From Streptomyces coffeae (GTDB lineage Bacteria > Actinomycetota > Actinomycetes > Streptomycetales > Streptomycetaceae): a stretch of DNA of 64,000 nt. Shown here one piece after another: positions 44,877 through 53,881 of the stretch; position 1 is the stretch's first letter, and every line of letters begins with the position of its first letter. Under the pieces are notes generated by a model. That model was not told the DNA's origin and searched no databases. It saw only the letters and a list, made by a program, of their open reading frames with translations. A program made the position numbers and the translations under genes. Location: assembly GCF_016741875.1 (NCBI RefSeq), contig NZ_JAERRF010000018.1, positions 62,001 through 126,000 on the forward strand, written 5' to 3'.

Positions 44877-45449
44877 ATGGCAGTCACCAGGTGGTTCTTC
44901 GAGCCCGGTCACACGGGCGCAGAGTTCAAGGCCCGGCACATGATGGTCACGTTCGTGCGCGGGCAGTTCAAGAACATCGAGGGGTTTCTGGAGGTGGATC
45001 CGGAGCACCCGGAGAGCGCCCGGGTGGAGGCGACGATCGACGCCACCCAGGTGTACACGGGCCAGCCGCAGCGGGACGCCCATCTGCGCAGCGCGGACTT
45101 CTTCGATGTCGAGAACCATCCGACGTGGACCTACTCCGGAACCAGTGTCACGCAGCTGAGCGGGACCGAGTTCGATGTCGACGGGGAGCTCACGGTGCGC
45201 GGTGTCACCCGCCCCGTGCTCCTGCGGGTGAACTATCTGGGGCAGTGGGACACACCCTGGTGGGAGGGGGACAAGAACCTCGGGCCGCGGCGGCGCGCGG
45301 GCTTCCTCGCCACGGCCCGGGTCAATCGGCAGGACTTCGGGGTGTCCTGGAACGACACGGTGGACCGGGGCGGTGTGGTGGTGAGCGACATGGTGGACCT
45401 CACCATCGACATCGAGGCGGTGCTCGACCCCGCGGGCCCGCGGTCCTGA
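44877..45449 (+). CDS. YceI-family lipocalin-like protein
   Basis: 190-aa protein matching YceI: FEPGHTGAEFKARHMMVTFVRGQF opening, ATIDATQVYTGQPQRDAHLRSADFFDVENHP core, then GELTVRGVTRPV. YceI proteins form a beta barrel that binds a polyisoprenoid. There is no signal peptide, so this one is cytosolic like most actinobacterial copies. AGGAAG precedes the ATG. Confidence 0.92.
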   Translation: MAVTRWFFEPGHTGAEFKARHMMVTFVRGQFKNIEGFLEVDPEHPESARVEATIDATQVYTGQPQRDAHLRSADFFDVENHPTWTYSGTSVTQLSGTEFDVDGELTVRGVTRPVLLRVNYLGQWDTPWWEGDKNLGPRRRAGFLATARVNRQDFGVSWNDTVDRGGVVVSDMVDLTIDIEAVLDPAGPRS

Positions 45450-45461
45450 GGTTCCGGGCGG

Positions 45462-46538
45462 TCAGTTTCCGTCGGCCGTACGGCGGGAGGCGCTACCGCG
45501 CCGGGCCGGGCGGCCCGGGGCCTTGCGGGTACGCGTCCACTCCAGCAGCTGCCGCTCGGTCCAGGTCGTGATGATCCGCTCCTGCGGCACCTCGCACTCC
45601 GCCGCCCGCGTGCATCCGTTGATCTGCCAGTCGAGCTGGCCGGGCGCGTGGGCGTCGGTGTCGATGGAGAAGAACGTCCCCGCCGCGACGGCCTCCCGGA
45701 GCAGCCGACGCGGCGGATCCAGCCGCTCAGGACGGCAGTTGATCTCCACGGCGGTGCCCGACTCCACGCAGGCACCGAAGACCTCGGCCGGGTCGAACGC
45801 GGACTCCGGGCGTTTGCCGCCGAGCAGCCGCCCGGTGCAGTGGCCCAGCACATCGACATGCGGATCGCGGACCGCGGCCACCATCCTGCGGGTCATGGAG
45901 CGGGCGTCCATCCGCAGCTTGGAGTGGACCGAGGCGACGACCACGTCCAGCCGGTCCAGCAGCTCCGGCTCCTGGTCGAGGGATCCGTCCGGGAGGATGT
46001 CGACCTCGATACCGGTGAGCAGCCGGAACGGGTCGAGGGTCGCACGCAGTGCGTCCACCACGTCGAGCTGGGCGCGCAGCCGCTCCGCCGACAGACCGCC
46101 TGCCACGGTGAGCCGTGGCGAGTGGTCGGTGAGCACCGCCCAGTCGTGTCCCAGCCGTGCGGCCGTACGCGCCATCAGCTCGATCGGTGAGCCGCCGTCG
46201 GACCAGTCGGAGTGCAGATGGCAGTCACCGCGCAGCGCCGCACGCAGCGCTGCCGCCGCGGGATCGGGTTTCTGGGCGGCCTCGGCGGCCTCGGCTTCGA
46301 GCGTGGCCAGGTAGTCCGGCACCTCGCCGCGCAGCGCTTCCCGCACCACCTGCGAGGTCTTGGGGCCGATCCCCTTGAGCGAGGTGAGCGTGCCCGCCTG
46401 GGCCCGCCGCCGTACCTCCTCCTCGGGCAGCTCGGCCAGGATGGCTTCGGCGGTCCGGAAGGCGCGTACGCGATACGTCGGCGCCTGGGCGCGCTCCAGG
46501 AGGAAGGCGATCCGGTCCAAGGCGGTCAGCGGATCCAT
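45462..46538 (-). CDS. PHP-domain phosphoesterase with HhH N-terminus
   Basis: 358-aa protein resembling the C-terminal half of bacterial DNA polymerase X, without the polymerase palm. A helix-hairpin-helix segment (LKGIGPKTSQVVREAL, about 52-70) precedes a PHP hydrolase: DCHLHSDWSDGG, VLTDHS, GIEVDIL, VVVASVHSK, EINCRPERLDPP and SIDTDAH are the metal ligands in order. It could be a 3'-5' exonuclease or histidinol-phosphatase-like enzyme. It is convergent with yceI with only 12 nt between stops, and lies 20 nt downstream of the GH65 stop on the same strand. Confidence 0.85.
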   Translation of the reverse strand: MDPLTALDRIAFLLERAQAPTYRVRAFRTAEAILAELPEEEVRRRAQAGTLTSLKGIGPKTSQVVREALRGEVPDYLATLEAEAAEAAQKPDPAAAALRAALRGDCHLHSDWSDGGSPIELMARTAARLGHDWAVLTDHSPRLTVAGGLSAERLRAQLDVVDALRATLDPFRLLTGIEVDILPDGSLDQEPELLDRLDVVVASVHSKLRMDARSMTRRMVAAVRDPHVDVLGHCTGRLLGGKRPESAFDPAEVFGACVESGTAVEINCRPERLDPPRRLLREAVAAGTFFSIDTDAHAPGQLDWQINGCTRAAECEVPQERIITTWTERQLLEWTRTRKAPGRPARRGSASRRTADGN

Positions 46539-46558
46539 CGCACGCACGCCCCTTCGTC

Positions 46559-48904
46559 TCAGGCCCGGCGGTCGGGCCGGCGGCCAGGGGGCTGGCGCGG
46601 TTCGGGGCGGGCGGTCTGATCGGGGATCTCACAGGTCTTGGGCGCCTTGTCGGAGACGGTGATCGCCCGGCCGTAGTGCCGGATTTCCATCGGGGCGCCC
46701 TCGATCAGGGAGTAGATGACGGAGGTGTTGGTGATCTCCACTCTCAGCCGCCGGCGCAGCACCTGCACGGTGAAGGCGAGGCGGGCCAGCTTCTCCGGCA
46801 GTTTGGGCGCGAACTCCAGGCTGTCCGCGAAGTGGCGCATTCCGCCGAACCCGGCGACCAGGGCGATCCAGGTGCCCGCGAGTGAGGCGATGTGCAGACC
46901 GTCGCGGGTGTTGTGCTCCAGGTCCTTCAGATCCATCAGCGCCGCCTCGCCCAAGTAGTCGTAGGCCAGCCGCAGATGGCCGACCTCGGCGGCGATGACG
47001 GCCTGGCAGCAGGCGGACAGGGAGGAGTCGCGGACGGTCAGCGGCTCGTAGTAGGCGAAGTTGCGGGCCTTCTGATCCTCGGTGAAACACTCACCGCGCA
47101 GATACATCGCCAGCACCAGATCGGCCTGTTTGATCACCTGTCTGCGGTACAGCTCGAAGTAGGGGAAGTGGAGCATCAACGGGTAGTCGTCGGGGCGGGT
47201 GTTCTGGAAGTCCCACTCCTGATGGCCGGTGAAGCCGGTGTGCTGCTCGTGGACATCGAGGGACTTGTTGTAGGGGATGGTCATGGATTCCGCGGCGTCC
47301 CGCCAGGCGGCGGCCTCCTCGTCGTCGACGCCCAGCGCCGCGCCCTTGGCCGGGTGGCGCTCCACCACATCCGCCGCCGCCCGCAGGTTCGACTGGGCCA
47401 TGAGGTTGGTGTAGACGTTGTCGTCGCCGAGGGCACTGTACTCGTCGGGGCCGGTCACCCCGTCGATGTGGAAGCGGCCGTGGTGGTCGTGATGGCCCAG
47501 GGAGCGCCACAGCCGGGCGGTCTCCACCAGCAGCTCCACGGCGGTCTCGCGTTCGAACTCCTCGTCGCCGGTGGCGGCGACATAGCGCACCACGGCGTCC
47601 GCGACATCGGCGTTGACATGGAAGGCCGCCGTACCCGCGGGCCAGTAGGCGGAGCATTCGGACCCTTCGATGGTGCGCCAGGGGAACGCGGCGCCCTCGT
47701 GGCCGAGTTGACGGGCCCGGTCGCGGGCTGCGGTCAGGGTGGACTGGCGCCAGCGCAGCGCCTCGGCCACGGACTCGGGAAAGGTGTAGGTGAGCAGGGG
47801 CAGGACGAAGGTGTCGGTGTCCCAGAAGGAGTGTCCGTCATAGCCGGAGCCGGTGAGGCCCTTGGCGGGGATGGCGCGTTCCTCCGCGCGGGCGCCCGCC
47901 TGGAGTACGTGGAAGAGAGCGAAGCGGACCGCCTGCTGGATCTCGGCATCGCCCTCGACCTCCACATCGGCGCGGTCCCAGAAGTCCTCCAGCCAGGCGC
48001 GCTGCTGATGGACCAGACCGCGCCAGCCAGTGCTGGTGGCCCCGGCCAATGCGGCTTCGACCTGGTCGCGTACGGCGGGCAGGGAGCGGACGCTGGACCA
48101 GCCGTAGGCGACCAGTTTCTCCAGCCGCAGGATCTGTCCCGGTTCGAGGACGGAGGTCACGGTCAGCCGGGCGACATCGTCGCTGCTCTCGCTGGAGTGG
48201 CGGGTGGGCGGCGGTCCGGTGATCAGGTGGTCGGCGGCTGCCGCGACCCGCAGCCGGCTGGCGTCGGTGCAGTGGATCAGCCGCAGCCGGTTGCCGCTGG
48301 CGTCGTTCTCCTCGGGCAGCAGGGGGGACTCCAGGGCCTGAGCGACGCGGGGGTCTCCCGCGAGGCTGGGCAGCTGTTCATTGGCGACCAGCTCGGACTG
48401 GACGACCACGCGGATTGTGGCGTCGAGCGCCTCCACCTCATAGGCGATGGCGGCGATGGCCCGCTGGGTGAGGGAGACCAGCCGGGTGGAGCGCACCCGG
48501 ACGCTGGTGCCCGAGGGGGAGGTCCACTCACAACTGCGGTGCAGGACACCGCCGCGCAGATCGAGGACGCGCTCGTGGGAGCGCAGCCGTCCGTAGCGCA
48601 GATCGAAGGGCTCGTCATCCACCAGCAGCCGGATGATCTTGCCATTGGTGACGTTGATCATGGTCTGACCGGCCTCGGGGTAGCCGTATCCGGCCTCGGC
48701 GTACGGCAGCGGGCGCCGCTCGTACACCCCGTTGAGGTAGGAGCCGGGCAGACCGTGGGGCTCGCCCTCGTCCAGATTGGCGCGCCAGCCGACATGGCCG
48801 TTGGAGAGCGCGAAGACCGATTCGCTCTGGGGCAGCACATCCAGGTGGAGCTCGGTCTCCCGCATCAGCCAGGGGTCGACGGCGTACGAGGAGTCGGTGA
48901 TCAC
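46559..48904 (-). CDS. GH65 glycoside phosphorylase/hydrolase
   Basis: 781-aa family 65 enzyme: N-terminal beta-sandwich (PQSESVFALSNGHVGWRANLDEGEPHG), helical linker, (alpha/alpha)6 barrel with the general acid Glu in GVTGPDEYSALGDDN, and a C-terminal sheet. Trehalose, maltose and kojibiose phosphorylases belong here and release beta-glucose-1-phosphate; some actinobacterial members hydrolyse trehalose instead. The upstream HAD gene encodes a beta-phosphoglucomutase type enzyme and overlaps by GTGA, which favours a phosphorylase and glucose-1-phosphate as product. Confidence 0.92.
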   Translation of the reverse strand: MITDSSYAVDPWLMRETELHLDVLPQSESVFALSNGHVGWRANLDEGEPHGLPGSYLNGVYERRPLPYAEAGYGYPEAGQTMINVTNGKIIRLLVDDEPFDLRYGRLRSHERVLDLRGGVLHRSCEWTSPSGTSVRVRSTRLVSLTQRAIAAIAYEVEALDATIRVVVQSELVANEQLPSLAGDPRVAQALESPLLPEENDASGNRLRLIHCTDASRLRVAAAADHLITGPPPTRHSSESSDDVARLTVTSVLEPGQILRLEKLVAYGWSSVRSLPAVRDQVEAALAGATSTGWRGLVHQQRAWLEDFWDRADVEVEGDAEIQQAVRFALFHVLQAGARAEERAIPAKGLTGSGYDGHSFWDTDTFVLPLLTYTFPESVAEALRWRQSTLTAARDRARQLGHEGAAFPWRTIEGSECSAYWPAGTAAFHVNADVADAVVRYVAATGDEEFERETAVELLVETARLWRSLGHHDHHGRFHIDGVTGPDEYSALGDDNVYTNLMAQSNLRAAADVVERHPAKGAALGVDDEEAAAWRDAAESMTIPYNKSLDVHEQHTGFTGHQEWDFQNTRPDDYPLMLHFPYFELYRRQVIKQADLVLAMYLRGECFTEDQKARNFAYYEPLTVRDSSLSACCQAVIAAEVGHLRLAYDYLGEAALMDLKDLEHNTRDGLHIASLAGTWIALVAGFGGMRHFADSLEFAPKLPEKLARLAFTVQVLRRRLRVEITNTSVIYSLIEGAPMEIRHYGRAITVSDKAPKTCEIPDQTARPEPRQPPGRRPDRRA

Positions 48905-49647
48905 GAGGCGTCCTCCTCCAGCAGTTCGGCGAGATCCCGGACCACGACGTCGGCGCCGTGGCGGCGCAGTGCGTCGGCCTGGCCGACCCGGTCCACGCCC
49001 ACCACATGGCCGAAATGGCCCGCGCGCCCGGCATCCATGCCCGCGAGGGCGTCCTCGAAGACGGCGGCCGCGTCCGGGGCGGTGTCCAGCTCGCGCGCGG
49101 CCTCGAGGAAGGTGTCCGGGTGGGGCTTGCCCGGCAGCTTGCGCTCGGCGGCGACCACACCGTCGATCCGCACCTCGAAGAGGTGCTCGATACCGGCGGC
49201 GATGAGCACATCACGGCAGTTGGCGCTGGAGGAGACGACCGCGGTCCGCAGCCCCGCGGCGCGCGCCACCTCGCAGAAGCGCACCGATCCGGGGTACGCC
49301 TCGACGCCCTCCTCCCGGATCTTGGCCAGGACCAGGGCGTTCTTGCGGTTGCCGAGACCGTGCACGGTGTCCTTGTCGGGCGGGTCGTCCGCCGCGCCCT
49401 CGGGGAGCTCGATACCCCGGGAGGCCAGGAAGGTGCGGACACCGTCGGCCCGCGGGCGGCCGTCCACGTACGCGTCGTAGTCGGCGACCCGGTCGAAGGG
49501 ACGGAAGGAGGGGCCGTCGTGGCGCTCGAGGAATGCGTCGAACGTCTGCTTCCACGCCGCCGCGTGCACCACGGCGGTCCGGGTCAGGACCCCGTCGAGA
49601 TCGAACAGACAGGCCCGGATAACCGTCGGGAGGCAGGGCATGGTCAT
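48901..49647 (-). CDS. HAD beta-phosphoglucomutase-like enzyme
   Basis: 248-aa HAD hydrolase of the beta-PGM subfamily. Motif I is FDLDGVLTRTA (nucleophile and acid Asp), motif II VVSSSANC, motif III lysine in RKLPGKPHPDTFLEAA and motif IV FEDALAGMDAG. A cap of about 90 residues carries the conserved RKN-type LGNRKNALV segment. It would convert beta-glucose-1-phosphate to glucose-6-phosphate, the second step after the GH65 phosphorylase. The ATG at 49647 is the family start; the frame is open upstream. Confidence 0.9.
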   Translation of the reverse strand: MTMPCLPTVIRACLFDLDGVLTRTAVVHAAAWKQTFDAFLERHDGPSFRPFDRVADYDAYVDGRPRADGVRTFLASRGIELPEGAADDPPDKDTVHGLGNRKNALVLAKIREEGVEAYPGSVRFCEVARAAGLRTAVVSSSANCRDVLIAAGIEHLFEVRIDGVVAAERKLPGKPHPDTFLEAARELDTAPDAAAVFEDALAGMDAGRAGHFGHVVGVDRVGQADALRRHGADVVVRDLAELLEEDAS

Positions 49648-49903
49648 GGCCCCCGAATCCCCCGCGCGCGCCGGAATATGCGGATGCGCACGGGAATACG
49701 CGGGCGGGGCGCCGATACGCCCGTCGGCCCGGGGACAGGTTTCGGCCACCGGCGGTACGCGCCTCACCTGCTTGGACGTCGGCGGGTGCCGGTGGGGGGT
49801 GCGGGTGACAATCTTGGGCCACGGCCCACCGTGGTCCGGGCAGCGGCCGCAGTCCCCTTCACCGCCGGAGTTTCACCACTGGAGTTCACCGCTGGAGGAA
49901 ACC

Positions 49904-51133
49904 GTGGCCAGTGGCCCGACCCACCGCTCCCCCGCGCGCCGCCGCGCTGCGGTCCGGGCCGCCACGGCCCTGCTGCTGTGCTGTGCCGCGGTCCCGGCCT
50001 GCGCCTCCTCCAGCGATCACGGCCATGAGCGGGACCGGGCGACATCACGGGCCGGCCATGGGGTCCACCCCTCGGCCGCGGCGAAGAAGGCCGCCCGCGC
50101 CAAGTTGCTGCCGGGCATGCCCCCACCGCTGGATCCCCACGATCTGTACGCCGCAGACCGGCCGGGCAAGCTGGCCAAGGCGGTCAAGCGCTTCCCGTCG
50201 CGGGTGTATGTGCCCAACACCCTGTCGGACACGGTGAGCGTCATCGACCCGAAGACCCTCAAGGTGATCCGCACGATCCCGGTCGGCCACCAGCCACAGC
50301 ACGTGGTCCCCTCCTGGGATCTGAAGACGCTGTGGGTCAACAACGACCTGGGCAACACCCTCACCCCGATCGACCCGGCCACCGGCCGCGCCGGGCGGAC
50401 GGTGGACGTCCACGACCCGTACAACCTCTACTTCACCCCCGACGGCAAACACGCCGTGGTGATGGCCTCCAAGGACCGGCAGCTTGTCTTCCGGGACGCG
50501 CACACCATGCGTGTGGTGAAGGCGCTGCCGGTGAGCTGCTACGGCGTCAATCACGCGGACTTCTCCCCCGACGGCCGCTACTTCATCGTCTCGTGCGAGT
50601 TCTCCGGCGAACTGCTGAAGGTGGACACCGCGCGGATGAAGGTGATCGGGCAGCAGCGACTGCCGATCACGGGCGCCATGCCACAGGACGTCAAGATCTC
50701 ACCGGACGGCCGGAAGTGGTACGTGGCCGACATGGTGGCGAACGGGGTGTGGGTGCTCAACGGCGACACCTTCAGCCGTCCGCGGCTGCTGCCCACCGGC
50801 AAGGGCACCCACGGTCTCTACGTCAGCCGCGACTCACGCACGATGTACATCTCCAACCGGGGCGAGGGCAGCGTCTCGGTGCTCTCCTTCGCCACCGGCA
50901 AGCTGGTCGACCGGTGGCGGCTGCCCGGTGGCGGCAGCCCCGACATGGGCGGGCTGTCCGCCGACGGCAAAGTGCTGTGGCTGTCCGGCCGTTACAACTC
51001 CGAGGTGTACGCCATCGACACCCGCACCGGAAAGCTGCGCGCCCGGATCCCGGTCGGCGGCGGGCCGCACGGGCTGGCGGTCTATCCGCAGCCCGGACGC
51101 TACTCCCTCGGCCACACCGGAATCTTCCGCTGA
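49904..51133 (+). CDS. Secreted YncE-like seven-bladed propeller
   Basis: 409-aa exported protein. The N-terminus has Arg residues, a hydrophobic core (AATALLLCCAAVPAC) and a lipobox-like Cys, so it is probably a lipoprotein. The rest is a YVTN/YncE propeller with repeated VYVPNTLSDTVSVIDPKT, LWVNNDLGNTLTPIDPAT and MYISNRGEGSVSVLS blades. YncE binds DNA in E. coli and related proteins act as surface or metal-associated scaffolds; no enzyme motif. The GTG start has GGAGGAAACC immediately upstream. Confidence 0.87.
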   Translation: MASGPTHRSPARRRAAVRAATALLLCCAAVPACASSSDHGHERDRATSRAGHGVHPSAAAKKAARAKLLPGMPPPLDPHDLYAADRPGKLAKAVKRFPSRVYVPNTLSDTVSVIDPKTLKVIRTIPVGHQPQHVVPSWDLKTLWVNNDLGNTLTPIDPATGRAGRTVDVHDPYNLYFTPDGKHAVVMASKDRQLVFRDAHTMRVVKALPVSCYGVNHADFSPDGRYFIVSCEFSGELLKVDTARMKVIGQQRLPITGAMPQDVKISPDGRKWYVADMVANGVWVLNGDTFSRPRLLPTGKGTHGLYVSRDSRTMYISNRGEGSVSVLSFATGKLVDRWRLPGGGSPDMGGLSADGKVLWLSGRYNSEVYAIDTRTGKLRARIPVGGGPHGLAVYPQPGRYSLGHTGIFR

Positions 51134-51180
51134 GCCCGACGCTCCCCCGCTGCCCGACGCCGTTGCACCCGCTTTATGGA

Positions 51181-51205
51181 CACCTATATCGACCACCTAT
51201 ATAGG
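51181..51205. promoter_or_regulatory. Candidate MarR operator
   Basis: The palindrome CCTATATAGG at 51196-51205 overlaps the second of two CACCTATAT direct repeats (51181 and 51194, 13 nt apart) just before the marR start. An AT-rich ATACAAATATAAG element follows, ending at the GTG, with no ribosome site, so the transcript may be leaderless. Confidence 0.7.
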
Positions 51206-51225
51206 CCCGTGATACAAATATAAGT

Positions 51226-51729
51226 GTGGAGTACACACAGCAGTCCGATCCGGGTGAGCCCGACGCCCCCGCGGTCCGCGAAGAGGTCGCGGAGGCACTG
51301 GAGCAGCTGGCGTTCCTCGCGATCCGCCATCTGACCAACCGGGACATCAGCTTCACGGCCGCGTCCACACTCGGGCGACTGAACCGGGAGGGTCCGGCGC
51401 GGCTGACCGCACTGGCCTCGGACGAGGGGGTCACCCAGCCGTCGATGACCCAGCTGGTCCAGCGACTGGAGCGGCAGGGTCTGGTGACCCGGGTCGCCGA
51501 TCCGGCCGACGGACGGGTGGTGCTGGTGGCGGTCACCGACGACGGGCGCGCACTGCTCGCCGCACGGCGCCGCAGCCGTACCACCCAGCTGACCGAACTG
51601 CTGGCCACCCTGTCCCCGGAGGACGAAGAGGCACTCGCCACCGCCGTCCGCGCCGCGGGCCCCGCTTTCCAGCGGCTGGTCGAGAGCGCGGCGCGGGTGC
51701 GCAGATCTCCGGGGAGCACCGCTTCCTGA
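51226..51729 (+). CDS. MarR-family regulator
   Basis: 167-aa winged-helix regulator: helix ISFTAASTLGRLNREGPARLTALASDEGVTQPSMTQLVQRLERQGLVTRVADPADGRVVLVAVTDDGR covers the HTH and wing with the conserved DGR tip. MarR proteins repress drug-efflux genes until a phenolic or drug ligand binds. The MFS gene starts 70 nt downstream on the same strand. Confidence 0.92.
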   Translation: MEYTQQSDPGEPDAPAVREEVAEALEQLAFLAIRHLTNRDISFTAASTLGRLNREGPARLTALASDEGVTQPSMTQLVQRLERQGLVTRVADPADGRVVLVAVTDDGRALLAARRRSRTTQLTELLATLSPEDEEALATAVRAAGPAFQRLVESAARVRRSPGSTAS

Positions 51730-51799
51730 CCCATCGGCACCCCCGCCGCGCCACGGCTCGTCATGCCGTCACGGCCCGGGTCCTGACCCGACGGAGCCC

Positions 51800-53122
51800 T
51801 TGTTGTCCGCTCACTCCGGCATATCCGCCCACCCCGCCCCCGGCACCGACCGGTCCACCCCTCCCCGCGCCCAGAGCCCGTTCAACCAACCGAAGGCCGT
51901 CTGGGCGGTGGCCTTCGCCTGTGTGATCTCGTTCATGGGCATCGGCCTGGTGGACCCGATCCTGCCCTCGCTCTCCGCCAAGCTGCATGCCACACCGAGC
52001 CAGGTGTCCCTGCTGTTCACCAGCTATCTGGTGGTCACGGCCGTCGCCATGCTGATCACCGGTTTTGTCTCCAGCCGTATCGGCGCCAAGCGCACTCTGG
52101 TGGCCGGGCTGGTACTCATCGTGCTGTTCAGCGCGCTGGCCGGAGCGTCCGGCAGCATCGACGGAATCGTCGGTTTCCGCGCGGGCTGGGGACTGGGCAA
52201 CGCCCTGTTCATCGCCACTTCCCTCGCCGTCATCGTCGGCTCGGCCAGCGGCGGTTTCGCCGGGGCGATCATCCTCTACGAGACGGCGCTCGGCATCGGT
52301 ATCGCCATCGGACCACTGCTGGGCGGCGAGTTGGGCAGTATCAGCTGGCGCGGTCCGTTCTTCGGTGTGTCGGTCCTGATGGCCATCGCGCTGGTGGCCA
52401 CCGTCGTACTGGTCGAACCCACCCCGGTCCCGCCACGCCGCACATCCCTGGCCGACCCGCTCAAGGCGCTGCGCCACCGCGGGCTGCTCATCATGGGGCT
52501 CACCGCGCTCTGCTACAACTGGGGCTTCTTCACAGTGCTGGGCTATGCGCCCTTCCCCATGGACCTGGGCACACAGGAGCTGGGCTATGTCTTCACCGGC
52601 TGGGGGCTGCTCGTCGCCTTCTTCTCGGTCTTCGGCGCGCCCTGGCTCCAGGCCAGGCTGGGCATCGCGCGGGCGCTGTATCTGAATCTGGCGCTCTTCG
52701 CGCTCGACATCCTCGTCATCGGCCTGTTCACCACCTCCCGTACGACACTGATCGTCGCGGTGATCGTGGCCGGTGCCTTCATCGGGGTGAACAACACCAT
52801 CACCACGCAGGCGGTGATGACCGTCGCGCCCGTGGAGCGTCCGGTCGCCTCCGCGGCCTACGGCTTCGTCCGCTTCATCGGCGGTGGTCTGGCGCCGTAC
52901 GCCGCGGGCAAGGTGGCCGAACACGCCGGGGTCCATATGCCGTTCTACATCGGGGCCGCGGCGGTGGCGCTGGGCATCGGTGTGCTGGCCACGGGCCATT
53001 CGCTGCTGGCCGAGGCCGAGCGCGCGCAGGCGGCGGAGGCGGCCGGTCACAGCCCGGCCGAGGCACGGCACGAAACGCTGGAGAAGCGGGCCGTCGCCGA
53101 GGAGTTCGGCTCCGCGGGCTGA
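51800..53122 (+). CDS. MFS drug exporter
   Basis: 440-aa major facilitator, 12 helices. Motif A is SSRIGAKRT between helices 2 and 3 and motif C is the Gly-rich ALGIGIAIGPLLGG. SQVSLLFTSY and ASAAYGFVRFIGGGLAPY are typical of the EmrD/Bmr-like drug/H+ antiporters. Start is TTG (or the next TTG codon), with CGGAG upstream; the first 30 residues are hydrophilic. It is very likely controlled by the adjacent MarR protein. Confidence 0.9.
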   Translation: MLSAHSGISAHPAPGTDRSTPPRAQSPFNQPKAVWAVAFACVISFMGIGLVDPILPSLSAKLHATPSQVSLLFTSYLVVTAVAMLITGFVSSRIGAKRTLVAGLVLIVLFSALAGASGSIDGIVGFRAGWGLGNALFIATSLAVIVGSASGGFAGAIILYETALGIGIAIGPLLGGELGSISWRGPFFGVSVLMAIALVATVVLVEPTPVPPRRTSLADPLKALRHRGLLIMGLTALCYNWGFFTVLGYAPFPMDLGTQELGYVFTGWGLLVAFFSVFGAPWLQARLGIARALYLNLALFALDILVIGLFTTSRTTLIVAVIVAGAFIGVNNTITTQAVMTVAPVERPVASAAYGFVRFIGGGLAPYAAGKVAEHAGVHMPFYIGAAAVALGIGVLATGHSLLAEAERAQAAEAAGHSPAEARHETLEKRAVAEEFGSAG

Positions 53123-53145
53123 GCCTGCGCGCCCATCGATCCGTG

Positions 53146-53185
53146 CCGCGGCCGGGCGGTCCCTCGAAGGGACTCCCGGCCGCGG
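53146..53185. terminator. Hairpin after the MFS gene
   Basis: Outer 11-bp perfect stem CCGCGGCCGGG / CCCGGCCGCGG with an inner TCCCT / AGGGA stem, 24 nt past the MFS stop codon. Confidence 0.85.
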
Positions 53186-53190
53186 CGGTC

Positions 53191-53214
53191 GTACGGCGGG
53201 ATCCTCCGCCGTAC
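53191..53214. terminator. Second hairpin after the MFS gene
   Basis: 9-bp perfect stem GTACGGCGG / CCGCCGTAC with a 6-nt loop, directly behind the first hairpin. Together they form a tandem terminator that also faces the minus-strand small-gene operon. Confidence 0.75.
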
Positions 53215-53472
53215 GCCGTCTCGTCGGCGCGGACCTGCGTCGTCCATGGGACGTGTGGCTTGTCGTCGCTCGCTGGCGTGGGTGGTGCCAAGCGCCTTGA
53301 ACGCGGCGACTTGGCCGGGCCGTGCTGAGACGAACTGGGCAAGCGCTGTTGGGCCGTTGGTGATCAGGGTCCGGGGGACGGCTGGCTCGCTGCGGGCTGC
53401 CCCGAGCAGGGCGCGGTCTGGTACGTGGCGACCTTGCCACGAGGTCCGGTCGGGGCCGATCCGGACCTCCAT
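53215..53472 (-). pseudogene. Possible truncated gene at the end of the small operon
   Basis: An ATG 3 nt past the stop of the small membrane protein opens a frame with reasonable codon use for about 80 codons (GPDRTSWQGRHVPDRALL, LITNGPTALAQFVSARPGQV). It has no stop before running into the MFS terminator hairpins. It may be a fourth operon gene cut by a rearrangement, or only a chance open frame; no family recognised. The end given is the hairpin edge, not a stop codon. Confidence 0.25.
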
Positions 53473-53474
53473 GG

Positions 53475-53696
53475 TCAGGGACTCCGGGAAATCCCCGGGG
53501 GGTGAGCCGATAACCGTCGATCGGATACGGGGCCGGACCCGCCAGCGGCCCACCCGGTCCATGGGGCGGCCGGATCGCCTGCGATGCACAGGGCGATGGT
53601 GGCGGCCAGGATGCCGAACATCGCGCCGAGGACGAGTACGGCCCGGCAAACCCGGAAGAGGTACTTCGCAGCCCGCACGGACCGCTCGCGGCTCAT
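53475..53696 (-). CDS. Small single-helix membrane protein
   Basis: 73-aa protein with one long hydrophobic helix (AVLVLGAMFGILAATIALCI, about 19-38) preceded by basic residues, so N-terminus inside. The tail is Gly/Pro-rich. Its ATG overlaps the stop of the upstream gene by ATGA, which supports translation. No family recognised. Confidence 0.6.
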   Translation of the reverse strand: MSRERSVRAAKYLFRVCRAVLVLGAMFGILAATIALCIAGDPAAPWTGWAAGGSGPVSDRRLSAHPPGISRSP

Positions 53697-53881
53697 CCGG
53701 CACCACTGGACCGCGCGTTGCGCACTGCCGTCTCGTAGGTCCTCAGCAACTGCTCGCCCGTGCTGCATACGCCGCCCGGTGTCAGGCAGGCGAGGCAATG
53801 CGCAGCGTGCTCGATGGCAGCTCGCCACTCCGCCTCTGCCTGCGGGGCCGCGGTTCCGCACAGATCAGGTTCGGGGGTCAT
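53693..53881 (-). CDS. Small Cys/His-rich protein
   Basis: 62-aa protein with a central HAAHCLACLTPGGVC segment: Cys29, Cys32 and Cys39 with nearby His could bind zinc. Remaining residues are helical. Coupled to both neighbours by ATGA overlaps, in the middle of the three-gene operon. Unknown function. Confidence 0.62.
   Translation of the reverse strand: MTPEPDLCGTAAPQAEAEWRAAIEHAAHCLACLTPGGVCSTGEQLLRTYETAVRNARSSGAG

Noticed and set aside
46892..49480. 862-codon plus-strand open frame opposite the GH65 and HAD genes
   Set aside because: Both minus-strand genes have complete catalytic motifs; the opposite frame is repetitive in Gly/Val/Gln and spans a gene boundary.
51761..53440. 559-codon minus-strand frame opposite the MFS gene
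   Set aside because: Asp/Gln/Gly/Arg-rich antisense frame running through two strong hairpins; the MFS helices are on the plus strand.
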